Source of the DNA: a virus
Length of the DNA stretch: 32,195 nt
Virus record (IMG/VR): IMGVR_UViG_3300020160_003218
Coordinates: 1-32,195 of that record
Strand: one strand, 5' to 3'
In this document: piece after piece, positions 15,841-23,140 of the stretch
Layout: the number at the start of each line of letters is the position of its first letter
How positions within the stretch are numbered: the stretch's first letter is position 1
Position numbers and translations under genes: made by a program
Notes under the pieces: model-generated
The model's database searches: none
What the model was told of the DNA's origin: nothing
The model's input: the letters and a program-made list of their open reading frames with translations, nothing else

Positions 15841-16830
15841 TTAATCTCTAAATGGATCCCATTCTGGTTCTGATTGCTGAACATCTGAATTAACATTTAT
15901 TTTTTCCCCAGTCTCAGGGTTGTAATTCATAATCAATAACTCAATACCTTTCTCTTTATCAACACCCTCTACTTTATTTTTAATTACTGCAGATGGTCTA
16001 TGAAACTCTTTTGAAGTCCAAAAGTATTCATCTTTAGGTAACAATTCTTCTAATAAAGGAAAGTAGTAATATGATAATGACCATCTACATTTAGATTTCT
16101 TTAATAACTCTAATAAACGTCTGTGTGAGGAAACTCCAAAGGTGTTCTCTGTGTCACATCCATACCAAAATAGTCTTCTACCATCATCATCATTTTTAAT
16201 GTCATTAAAACGAGCATAAGGTGGGTCTAAATACATATAAGTATCTTCTGCATCATGCATTGTAATAACTTCTTCAAAGTCTAAGTTATTAAACTCATTA
16301 ATATTCTGTAATCTTTCAGTATATTTATTTTTCTCTAATTTATTAATTAAAATCTGTAGATTTAATTTATTAGTTTTTTTCTTAAATCCAGTGAAACCTC
16401 CACCTCTTGGATAAACAGAACTAAAACTTGATGTAATTAAAAAGGCATAAATTGCACCTACTTTTAAGTCACCAATTTCAAAGTCCATATTATCTAAGAA
16501 ATCATTAGTAATGTAAGTTCTATAAATGGCTTTATAGAAATCCCATTTTTTATCTAATTCAGTTTCTGTGGTATATAGAAGTCCACCAAAATCCATTAGT
16601 TTTTTAAGCTCTACCAAAAACTCTTCTGGTCTTGAACAACATTGCATCAAATTAGCCTGATGTCTATTTCTATCATTAAAGATAACATTTTCAAATTCTA
16701 ATTTAGAATCTAAGTAAATTGCAAATGAACCAGAAAATGGTTCTACATAAGTTTTACAATCTTTTGGAATTATAGGTGTGATAAAGGATTGAAAGTTTGC
16801 CTTGCCCCCGAAATATGAAATTACTGACAT
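15841..16830 (-). CDS. dam: N6-adenine DNA methyltransferase, D12 class (Dam-like)
   Basis: A 329-residue methylase. Motifs are in the alpha order: YFGGK at 6-10, YVEPFSGSFAIYL at 28-40 (AdoMet-binding) and LDPPYARF with catalytic DPPY at 202-205. It methylates adenine, probably in a short palindrome such as GATC, which cannot be confirmed from sequence. In phages such enzymes protect the DNA from host restriction. It sits between a LAGLIDADG endonuclease gene four bases upstream and the capsid paralogue four bases downstream, all read from the minus strand. The C-terminal 30 residues are an extra polar tail. Confidence 0.9.
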   Translation of the reverse strand: MSVISYFGGKANFQSFITPIIPKDCKTYVEPFSGSFAIYLDSKLEFENVIFNDRNRHQANLMQCCSRPEEFLVELKKLMDFGGLLYTTETELDKKWDFYKAIYRTYITNDFLDNMDFEIGDLKVGAIYAFLITSSFSSVYPRGGGFTGFKKKTNKLNLQILINKLEKNKYTERLQNINEFNNLDFEEVITMHDAEDTYMYLDPPYARFNDIKNDDDGRRLFWYGCDTENTFGVSSHRRLLELLKKSKCRWSLSYYYFPLLEELLPKDEYFWTSKEFHRPSAVIKNKVEGVDKEKGIELLIMNYNPETGEKINVNSDVQQSEPEWDPFRD

Positions 16831-16834
16831 TTTA

Positions 16835-17662
16835 TTAATTTTTTTTTCTGTATTTTGTTTTACTTTTACTTATAGATATTGCTATATCAAAAGTTTCTTT
16901 TTTCCTCTTTAAATAAACACTTGCATCTTTATAAAAAAAGTCATAGAACCTTTCTATATCATTAAATGAAGCCCAATCTATTACATTATATGTTCCTTTT
17001 GGACATCTTATTTTATTTTTTGTTATACCACAATATTTATTTAGTCTTTCAACATATTCTTCAATAAAATCTCTACTACCTGAGCATATATTTACTTGAC
17101 CTCTATCACTTGTATCTCTAGAACCTTCTTTCTTTTTATGAATTGATATACACCCATCACCGTCAAATAATCCTCTCATAAAATGATGTTCTAAATATCT
17201 AGGTATTTCAGGATATTTTACTATCATAGTTTTATTTGAGTAGATACCTAATCTATATAAATCATTTATAGTTTTTTCCGAATATAAATTTATTGTATGT
17301 ATGTTTCTTCCTTTACTTTTCAAAACTTTGCCCTCAAAATTTATATATTTTTTAAAGTCATATAAAATATCAGGTTCTTTTTGTGATATATTCAATGTTT
17401 TATTGTTAACACTACCATCTGCAACTATGAAACCTAAAAAATATGCCTTATCCTCTGTGTCTATATTTTCAAAGTAATTTTCATCAAAGTTAAACTTTCT
17501 AGTTCTTTCATTTAATTCACCACCATTTTCAATAATTACTTTTTGGTAATGTCTATCTGAAATACCATATTCTTTTATTATGTCTTTTCTTTTTAATCCA
17601 TTTTGTCTTTTAAGACAAATTTCTTGTTCTTCTTCCTTTGTAAGTTCTTTTAATTTTCTCAT
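16835..17662 (-). CDS. Free-standing LAGLIDADG homing endonuclease with N-terminal HTH
   Basis: A 275-residue protein. Residues 8-45 look like a helix-turn-helix (RKDIIKEYGISDRHYQKVI). Two LAGLIDADG helices follow: YFLGFIVADG at 74-83 and FMRGLFDGDG at 161-170, each ending in the catalytic Asp-Gly, so it is a single-chain two-motif enzyme. It likely cuts an allele lacking it and spreads by recombination. It is inserted just upstream of the Dam gene and has its own TTTATATATA box four bases before the ATG. No intron or intein boundary is visible. Confidence 0.85.
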   Translation of the reverse strand: MRKLKELTKEEEQEICLKRQNGLKRKDIIKEYGISDRHYQKVIIENGGELNERTRKFNFDENYFENIDTEDKAYFLGFIVADGSVNNKTLNISQKEPDILYDFKKYINFEGKVLKSKGRNIHTINLYSEKTINDLYRLGIYSNKTMIVKYPEIPRYLEHHFMRGLFDGDGCISIHKKKEGSRDTSDRGQVNICSGSRDFIEEYVERLNKYCGITKNKIRCPKGTYNVIDWASFNDIERFYDFFYKDASVYLKRKKETFDIAISISKSKTKYRKKN

Positions 17663-17666
17663 ATAC

Positions 17667-17676
17667 TATATATAAA
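17667..17676 (-). promoter_or_regulatory. TTTATATATA element 4 bases before the ATG at 17662
   Basis: The minus strand reads TTTATATATA-GTAT-ATG, one base different from the TTAATATATA form and with the same spacing. Confidence 0.45.
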
Positions 17677-17715
17677 AATAATATAGTTCCCTCCAAAGTA
17701 ATTAATATATTTTCA

Positions 17716-18222
17716 TTATTTCTTTGGAAATAGTACATCATAAAGATTAGGTTTCTTTGTACCATTTAATTCACTTCTAATTTCCATTAAAAGTTTACCT
17801 AATTTATTCTTACCTTTACCAGCACATTTTTCACAAGAACATTGACCCCAGTAAATATCATGCCAATAGTTACCTTCAATAATTGGAACATCACCAGTCA
17901 TTAGTAACATTTCTTTTAATTGAGTATCCTTGAACTTCTCATTAACTGCCCAAGTCATAAACTCTAATTTCTTAGAATCCCAGTCAGTTCTTATTTTAAT
18001 TTTTTGACCTATTTTCTTTACATGACCTGGACTTTTAATAGTTGCAATCATTTCTCTAAAATCTACAGGTGTATAATATACTCCATCAAATGTTTGATTA
18101 CTATTACATTTCATTGCAACATAGTAATGTTCTACTGATGGGTAAGTTATACCTTGGTGTTCTATTTTACAGGGGTAGAAGTTTGAAAGAAAACTATATC
18201 TACCATCAAATCTATTTATCAT
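17716..18222 (-). CDS. NADAR-family protein (YbiA/DUF1768-like)
   Basis: A 168-residue protein with the hallmarks of the NADAR family: FDGRYSFLSNFYPC at the N-terminus, then YPSVEHYYVAMK with conserved Glu31, and at the C-terminus EGNYWHDIYWGQC then GKNKLGKLLMEIR. Known members hydrolyse N-glycosidic bonds, and some remove ADP-ribose from guanosine in DNA. A phage copy could reverse DNA ADP-ribosylation by host DarT-type defence or act in NAD metabolism; this is inference. A CSCEKC cluster near residue 130 could bind metal. It is divergent from the 18254 gene. Confidence 0.85.
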   Translation of the reverse strand: MINRFDGRYSFLSNFYPCKIEHQGITYPSVEHYYVAMKCNSNQTFDGVYYTPVDFREMIATIKSPGHVKKIGQKIKIRTDWDSKKLEFMTWAVNEKFKDTQLKEMLLMTGDVPIIEGNYWHDIYWGQCSCEKCAGKGKNKLGKLLMEIRSELNGTKKPNLYDVLFPKK

Positions 18223-18239
18223 AATTACAAAATTAACAT

Positions 18240-18249
18240 TTAATATATA
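18240..18249 (+). promoter_or_regulatory. TTAATATATA element 4 bases before the ATG at 18254
   Basis: The sequence reads TTAATATATA-ATAT-ATG, as at 3663, 8295 and 23533. Confidence 0.5.
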
Positions 18250-18253
18250 ATAT

Positions 18254-18727
18254 ATGAAATATTTAATAAAGTTTTTTGAATCATTTGGAAATCCAGATAT
18301 TAAAGAAGAGTTACAGAATTTTTGTAATGAAAATTTAGCATACTTAATAGATGAAGGATATGAAGTTAGAATAATATGGACACCAAATTGTTATGCCTGG
18401 AGAATAAAGTTTATTAAAACTGGACAAAAATATCCAGATTTAAAAAAAGTTGAGAGGTCCAAATCATTTTATTGGAGAGATATTAAAGATGATTTTATAC
18501 CATTCTTTGAAATGTTAGATACCAAATATGAAATATGTGGAACTTTTAATAAAGTATGGGTACCATCTTATCAAAAAGATGAAATAGATGAATTAGTTGT
18601 CGATTTTGAAACACCTAGATTTATTACTGAACATGCACACTTTTTTTATAAAAAAGAACAATTATTATCAGGTAAAACTACAAATAAAAAAATAAGTACT
18701 ATTACAATATATGTTAAATTAAAATAA
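18254..18727 (+). CDS. Hypothetical protein with capsid-targeting-like N-terminus (MKYLIKFFESF)
   Basis: A 157-residue protein. The leader MKYLIKFFESFGNPD matches the shared motif. The rest is aromatic-rich (FYWRDIKDDFIPFFEML, HAHFFYKKEQ) with alternating strands. No function is assigned. Its last nine bases overlap the end of the convergent RHH gene. A TTAATATATA box lies four bases before the ATG, predicting a leaderless transcript. Confidence 0.7.
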   Translation: MKYLIKFFESFGNPDIKEELQNFCNENLAYLIDEGYEVRIIWTPNCYAWRIKFIKTGQKYPDLKKVERSKSFYWRDIKDDFIPFFEMLDTKYEICGTFNKVWVPSYQKDEIDELVVDFETPRFITEHAHFFYKKEQLLSGKTTNKKISTITIYVKLK

Positions 18728-18886
18728 TTTTTCAGTTATTGTTTTTTCTAAAAAATCTTTAACTTTAAGATTATTATTTTTACAATGTTCTTTTATTTTT
18801 TTATGAAGATCTTTGGAAATCTGAACAAATGTTTTATCTGCATTATATTCCTTTCTTTTTATTGCATATTTTTCACTATTTACCAT
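18719..18886 (-). CDS. Ribbon-helix-helix-like small protein next to a nuclease gene
   Basis: A 55-residue basic protein: MVNSEKYAIKRKEYNADKTF, then VQISKDLHKKIKEHCKNNN and KVKDFLEKTITEKLF. The strand KTFVQIS followed by two helices fits the RHH fold. It is divergent from the zinc-repeat nuclease at 18939, with both starts within 52 bases, so it could repress the nuclease. It is shorter than most genes here, but its spacing, codon pattern and fold are consistent with a real gene. Confidence 0.65.
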   Translation of the reverse strand: MVNSEKYAIKRKEYNADKTFVQISKDLHKKIKEHCKNNNLKVKDFLEKTITEKLF

Positions 18887-18938
18887 AAGGGAAAGTTATT
18901 ATTTTTATATATATTATATAAAAAACAATTATAAAGTT

Positions 18939-19637
18939 ATGTCTTTAGATAGAAGAAAAACCACAGAACAATTTATAAAAGAAGCCAAAAATAAATGGGG
19001 TGATAAATATGATTATAGTATAACAATTTATACAACTAGAAAAAACAAAATAAAAGTAATATATGATGGTATAGTATATGAACAATTACCAAGTAATCAT
19101 ATGATATATGCACCAGAAAAATTATCTATACCTATGACTACAGATTATTTTATAAAAAAGTCATTAGAATTAAATGGTAGTAGATATGATTACAATAAAG
19201 TTAATATTATATCAAGTGGTAAAAAAGTTTTAATTACTTGTAATAAACATGGTGATTTTTTACAAACACCACATAGTCATATTAATGGTAAAGGTTGTCC
19301 AAAATGTAGAGAATCAAAAGGTAATAAAATAATAAGAAGTATTTTAGATAAAAATAATATAAAATACATACAAGAGTATAAATTCAGTGATTGTAAAAAT
19401 AAACAGGAACTACCATTTGATTTCTATATTGAGTCTATAAATACTTGTATTGAATTTGATGGTGTACAACACTATAAACCAGTTTCTATATTTGGAGGTA
19501 ATGAAAAGTATGAGATAACTAAATTTAATGATAATATTAAAAATTTATATTGTAATAGGAATAATATAAATTTAATAAGAATAAGTTATAAGGAAATAAA
19601 TAAAATAAAGAATATTATAGAAACTCTGATAAAATAA
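18939..19637 (+). CDS. Zinc-repeat PD-(D/E)XK putative homing endonuclease
   Basis: A 232-residue protein. The first zinc repeat (about 1-65) keeps the KYDYS core but has lost its Cys-x2-His-Gly and GC-x2-C ligands; the second (about 66-125) is intact (ITCNKHGDF, GKGCPKC). The C-terminal nuclease module runs ESKGNKIIRSIL, then LPFDFYIESINTCIEFDGVQHY, then FNDNIKNLYC, the same module as the nuclease at 31072. The E-x-D/N-G-x-QHY segment is the putative catalytic core. It ends at a bidirectional terminator shared with the tmRNA. Confidence 0.8.
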   Translation: MSLDRRKTTEQFIKEAKNKWGDKYDYSITIYTTRKNKIKVIYDGIVYEQLPSNHMIYAPEKLSIPMTTDYFIKKSLELNGSRYDYNKVNIISSGKKVLITCNKHGDFLQTPHSHINGKGCPKCRESKGNKIIRSILDKNNIKYIQEYKFSDCKNKQELPFDFYIESINTCIEFDGVQHYKPVSIFGGNEKYEITKFNDNIKNLYCNRNNINLIRISYKEINKIKNIIETLIK

Positions 19638-19666
19638 AAAAGTCCATCAAATTGATGGACTTTTTT
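19636..19666. terminator. Bidirectional terminator shared by nuclease gene and tmRNA
   Basis: The stem AGTCCATCAA / TTGATGGACT is flanked by A and T tracts. It starts right at the nuclease stop on the plus strand and immediately after the tmRNA 3' end on the minus strand. Confidence 0.85.
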
Positions 19667-19670
19667 GTTG

Positions 19671-20033
19671 TGGAGCTGACGTTCACTGCCAAACGTGTCT
19701 TTCTTGGTTAACAACAACTATTCATTTACAGGTTTAGTAAGTTTTTCTTAACTTACAAAATATTTAGTTTTTGAATCTCAAAACTCTAATAAAAAGGTTT
19801 CACTTTTCAACTGGTGACACAGCTTTTTTGTGCATAATAGTTAAACTTAATTAAGCTACTACTAGATCAGAGATCATGTTGTTTTGTAAGCAAGCTACTA
19901 TATCTTCACTTGTTCCTACTTGGTTTACGTTTCCGTTTAAAATTGTATCAACTAATTTATTAATCGGTCATTGTAGACCACCCGATACCTGCATAATCAC
20001 TATTAGACCACAAATCAATTCTGTAACAGCCCC
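19671..20033 (-). ncRNA. ssrA: Phage-encoded tmRNA
   Basis: A one-piece tmRNA of about 363 bases. The 5' end GGGGCTGTTACAGAATTGAT matches the standard tmRNA start, and GGGGCTG pairs with CAGCTCC at the 3' end (19672..19678) as the acceptor stem. The T-stem is ACGTT/AACGT, though its loop TGGCAGTG departs from TTCRANY. Helix P2 is supported by TGCAGGT pairing with ACCTGTA inside ACTAAACCTGTA, the counterpart of ACTAAGCATGTA in E. coli. A tag frame ends in a stop at 19851; the motif ATAGTA-GCT places the resume codon at 19895 and gives ACLQNNMISDLVVA (14 residues). A longer tag starting at GGA 19934 is possible. The encoded 3' end is ACAACA instead of ACCA, so CCA must be added. SmpB is not seen in this window. 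Confidence 0.9.
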
Positions 20034-20044
20034 TTGTTATTATT

Positions 20045-20060
20045 GTATATATATTATAAT
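20045..20060 (-). promoter_or_regulatory. Promoter-like element of the tmRNA
   Basis: The minus strand reads TTATAATATATATAC ending 11 bases before the tmRNA 5' G. It belongs to the same AT box family as the other phage promoters here. Confidence 0.5.
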
Positions 20061-20084
20061 TAAAAAGCCTAAAAAGTTTACTTT

Positions 20085-20738
20085 TTATTCAACATTTTCT
20101 TCAAACCACTTAAATACTAATTCTTTTGGGATAATATCACCATAGTATTCTTTATACTGAGCACCACCTTTTTTAATAACATAAGATGTATCATCACTAT
20201 TGATACTATCAAACATTTCTAAATAATCTTGTACACTTGCAAATTGTTGTCCTAATATACTAATTGAACCATCTTGATAGGCAATCATTTTATAGTCATT
20301 TGGATCAATTTCAACACCAAATAAATTACCAAAGTAAAGGTCTAATTTTTTCAATTCATTAAATTCAAATCTAATTGGTTCTTCACCTTCAATTTGAAGC
20401 AAAATATCATCAACTATAGTTACTTTTATATCAACTTCTTCAAACCAAGTATTAAATACCAATGTATCAGTATTATAAGTATTGAACTCTAATTCATTAG
20501 TATGAAGTAAATCATACTTATTCAATATTTTTTTAACTGCTAAAATAGTTTTTTTACCAGCATATCTATGTCTTGGTATAATATTTGTTTTTTGTTGATA
20601 ATAAGTTACTTTTCTTTCAGTTGGTAGTTTTTCCCAATCAACTTTACAAGCAGCGTCCAATACTCTCTTAGTATATCCTAAATCAACCCATTCTTCTTTA
20701 AAGTGTTCTTTCCAACCACCTGCACTAATATAGTACAT
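20085..20738 (-). CDS. C-terminal part of a frameshifted M20/M28-like peptidase
   Basis: This frame continues the peptidase begun at 21385 after a one-base loss. Aligned to the intact paralogue at 21785..23131, its start reads ISAGGWKEHFKEEWVD against ISVGYDHEHTFTEIQN, and VDWEKLPTERKV against VEWSKLPTIRKV. It therefore contributes the last metal-binding region plus a C-terminal domain of about 150 residues not well matched in the paralogue. The ATG at 20738 is unlikely to be a natural start. It ends at a weak hairpin just upstream of the tmRNA promoter. Confidence 0.6.
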   Translation of the reverse strand: MYYISAGGWKEHFKEEWVDLGYTKRVLDAACKVDWEKLPTERKVTYYQQKTNIIPRHRYAGKKTILAVKKILNKYDLLHTNELEFNTYNTDTLVFNTWFEEVDIKVTIVDDILLQIEGEEPIRFEFNELKKLDLYFGNLFGVEIDPNDYKMIAYQDGSISILGQQFASVQDYLEMFDSINSDDTSYVIKKGGAQYKEYYGDIIPKELVFKWFEENVE

Positions 20739-21385
20739 TCTGGTATAATATCTAAGAAAGTTGCAGTATCAGTATAATAAGCATTTGGATCTGGTTTTGA
20801 TTCAACTCCTAATTCTGTTAATTCATCAGAAAGTGCTTCTGCAAATTCTTGAGAACAACAATATCTTGCTTTTTGTCTTCTTACAACAGAACCTGTTTGT
20901 TTTCTATCAAATGCAACTGCTCTCTTAAATTGTTTAAAGAATTCTGGATTAGCTTCTAATGCATTTTGTGAACCCCATAAACCACCACTTAAAATTGGCT
21001 CTTCACCTAAGAAGAAGTAATAAGTACCTGGAATACCTCTTTCTATCATATTTAATAGAATAGTCATTCCTAATTTATTATCACCACCTAATATAGTAGT
21101 ACCATCAGTTTTAATAATATCTCCTTCAATAACATGGTTTACTTTTTCATATTTTTCACAATATGTATCTAAGTGTGTTGTAAATAAAGTTTCTGATTTA
21201 CCAACTTGAATATAGTAATTACCAATTGAATCTTTTTTATATCCAGTAGGTAAATATTTTTCTAATTTAGTTTCATGACCATATGGAATGGTATATTCTG
21301 TTAATTTTAAGAATAAATCTTTAAACTTATCTCCTGTTTCTTTTCTTTTGAATCTATTAAATAGACCTTCATTATTTTTATTCAT
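20678..21385 (-). CDS. N-terminal part of a frameshifted M20/M28-like metallopeptidase
   Basis: The 235-residue product carries most of the metal site: H71 and D73 in FTTHLDT, D102 in GGDNKLG, E128/E129 in FFLGEEP and YTDTATFLDIIPECT. These match the paralogue at 21785..23131 (SHLDT, GADDKAG, GEERGG, FTDSASFIDNIPECT). After ECT the frame departs into ILVQVVGKNTLKKNGLI and stops, while the expected TNIS sequence continues in the other frame. Inserting one A in ACTATATTAGT near 20732 would restore a single protein of about 430 residues. A true mutation or a sequencing error are both possible. TTAATATATT lies six bases before the ATG. Confidence 0.75.
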   Translation of the reverse strand: MNKNNEGLFNRFKRKETGDKFKDLFLKLTEYTIPYGHETKLEKYLPTGYKKDSIGNYYIQVGKSETLFTTHLDTYCEKYEKVNHVIEGDIIKTDGTTILGGDNKLGMTILLNMIERGIPGTYYFFLGEEPILSGGLWGSQNALEANPEFFKQFKRAVAFDRKQTGSVVRRQKARYCCSQEFAEALSDELTELGVESKPDPNAYYTDTATFLDIIPECTILVQVVGKNTLKKNGLI

Positions 21386-21405
21386 AGTACAAATATATTA
21401 ATTAT

Positions 21406-21783
21406 TTATTCATTATCAAAATCATCACCATTTCCTTCATTATAATAGAAGTTAAACTCTAATACAGTACCACCTGTTCTTTTAGTTTGATACATATCAA
21501 ATTCAGAATCGTATTGTGGTATAATATCAGTTTTTAGATGTTGTAGTATATCAAAGATATTAATCATATCTTTTAATCTCTCTAATTCATAGCAAAATAC
21601 TGATACACATATATCATAACCAGAATAATCAACAGTAAAATCATCAATACCTTTATTTCTTAAAGTTGTTCTTAATAGGTAAGTTATATGTTCCATACCA
21701 TCATTATTATGACCATAGTATTCATCATCATAATGGTCTCTATCATCAACACTCTCTGTAAACTTTTTATAATTATCTATCAT
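21406..21783 (-). CDS. Small acidic protein with capsid-targeting-like N-terminus (MIDNYKKFTES)
   Basis: A 125-residue protein starting MIDNYKKFTESVDDRDHYDD, a looser match to the shared leader. The remainder is acidic with a predicted alpha/beta arrangement (DDFTVDYSGYDICVSVFCYELERL). Unknown function. It starts one base after the stop of the upstream peptidase and is followed by its frameshifted paralogue, so it sits between two related peptidases in one operon. Confidence 0.65.
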   Translation of the reverse strand: MIDNYKKFTESVDDRDHYDDEYYGHNNDGMEHITYLLRTTLRNKGIDDFTVDYSGYDICVSVFCYELERLKDMINIFDILQHLKTDIIPQYDSEFDMYQTKRTGGTVLEFNFYYNEGNGDDFDNE

Positions 21784-21784
21784 A

Positions 21785-23131
21785 TTATCTTATTTCAATT
21801 TTAATATATGTATCTTCAAATTCTACATAAGGATTATCAATATTATATCTTGATAAGATATTATTAATATATTTTAATGTGTTCCCTATTGTTTTTATAT
21901 CAGAACCTAATGTATCAAACTGAATAAATACTTTACCATCATAACCAATAACTTTTACATCAAGGTCAAATGCATATTTTTTAATTTGATGTATTAGATT
22001 TTTATATTTTCTAATAACTTCACTATTTATTCCTACTTTTCTAATAGTAGGTAATTTACTCCATTCAACATTTACAGATGCCTTAGCAATCTTATCTAAA
22101 AATGTAATATTTTGTATTTCAGTAAATGTGTGTTCATGATCATATCCAACAGATATATTAGTACATTCTGGTATATTATCAATAAAAGATGCAGAATCTG
22201 TAAATATTCCTGTATTATCTAATGATAGTTTCATTCCATTACTATTATATTCCCTACATAAAGCAGAACCAAATTCATCAGAACAACAAACTCTACCATA
22301 TTGAGAAGTAATAACAGAACCTGTTTTTCTTCTATCAAATGATATACATCTTTGTATATTTTTAAGATGTTCTATTTCATCAAAATCTCCTGCAACTAAT
22401 CTTGAACCAACACCACCTCTTTCTTCACCTAGGAAGAAATAATATAATCCAGGAACATTATGTGACATCATATAAAGCATTATAGTAACTCCTGCTTTAT
22501 CATCTGCACCAAGAATACTTGTACCATCAGTAGTAATAAATTCTTCATTATTAACTACATTAGACATTAATTTAGTAGGTAGTTGTTTCCAGTCTGCAGT
22601 ATCTAAGTGAGAAGTAAACATAGTTTTTGTATCACCTGGAATTATCTTATAATAATTACCATGTATATCAATATCAAGTTTAGGTAAAAATTGTAATACT
22701 TCTTTCTCATGACCCATTGGATAAGTCTTTGTAACCAATGATAAGAAAGTAGAACGAACATCTTTTGGATTAAAAACAAATGGTTTATGTTCTATTGGTG
22801 TACCAACTACAATACCAAATGATTCTCCTTTAAATGAATTGTATGCAGTATGAAACTCAATAAGTGCATGGTCTGAAATTTTTAAATCTGGGAAATATGT
22901 ATTTGCAAATTTTGCAATACTTATAGTTGTTTTTTTACCCTTTATTACTATATCAAAACAATTATTAACCTTAGATAAATCCATATAATAGATATTACTC
23001 ACATTATTATAATGAGTATAACCATCAATAAGACCCAATATCTTATAAGATAAATTATTCTCAAATTCATCATCAATTCTTTTGATAACTTTTATAAATC
23101 TTGGTGAAAACTTTATTTTTATATCTGCCAT
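21785..23131 (-). CDS. M20/M28-like metallopeptidase with extra N-terminal domain
   Basis: A 448-residue protein. Residues 1-120 are an unrecognised N-terminal domain. The peptidase begins near 125 and has the di-metal pattern: H175/D177 in TSHLDT, D210/D211 in LGADDKAG, E236/E237 in FLGEERGG, D312 in FTDSASF and H332/H334 in GYDHEHT, with DRRKTGS between. The GADDKAG and HLDT contexts recall tripeptidase PepT. It should cleave short peptides in the cytoplasm; it lacks a signal peptide. It lies between the NFACT-R gene and a small gene, in the operon leading towards the tmRNA. Confidence 0.8.
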   Translation of the reverse strand: MADIKIKFSPRFIKVIKRIDDEFENNLSYKILGLIDGYTHYNNVSNIYYMDLSKVNNCFDIVIKGKKTTISIAKFANTYFPDLKISDHALIEFHTAYNSFKGESFGIVVGTPIEHKPFVFNPKDVRSTFLSLVTKTYPMGHEKEVLQFLPKLDIDIHGNYYKIIPGDTKTMFTSHLDTADWKQLPTKLMSNVVNNEEFITTDGTSILGADDKAGVTIMLYMMSHNVPGLYYFFLGEERGGVGSRLVAGDFDEIEHLKNIQRCISFDRRKTGSVITSQYGRVCCSDEFGSALCREYNSNGMKLSLDNTGIFTDSASFIDNIPECTNISVGYDHEHTFTEIQNITFLDKIAKASVNVEWSKLPTIRKVGINSEVIRKYKNLIHQIKKYAFDLDVKVIGYDGKVFIQFDTLGSDIKTIGNTLKYINNILSRYNIDNPYVEFEDTYIKIEIR

Positions 23132-23140
23132 TATTTTTAT

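Noticed and set aside
15837-15896. Upstream start for the capsid paralogue
   Set aside because: It would overlap the Dam coding sequence by about 55 bases and adds Gln/Asn-rich residues with no match to the capsid protein.
19876-20145. Open plus-strand frame of about 89 codons across the tmRNA
   Set aside because: It reads antisense through the tmRNA and the end of the peptidase gene, with a composition unlike the real proteins and no promoter or packed neighbours.
20085-20738. Programmed -1 frameshift joining the two peptidase frames
   Set aside because: There is no X-XXY-YYZ slippery site or evident downstream structure at the junction; a lost base is simpler.
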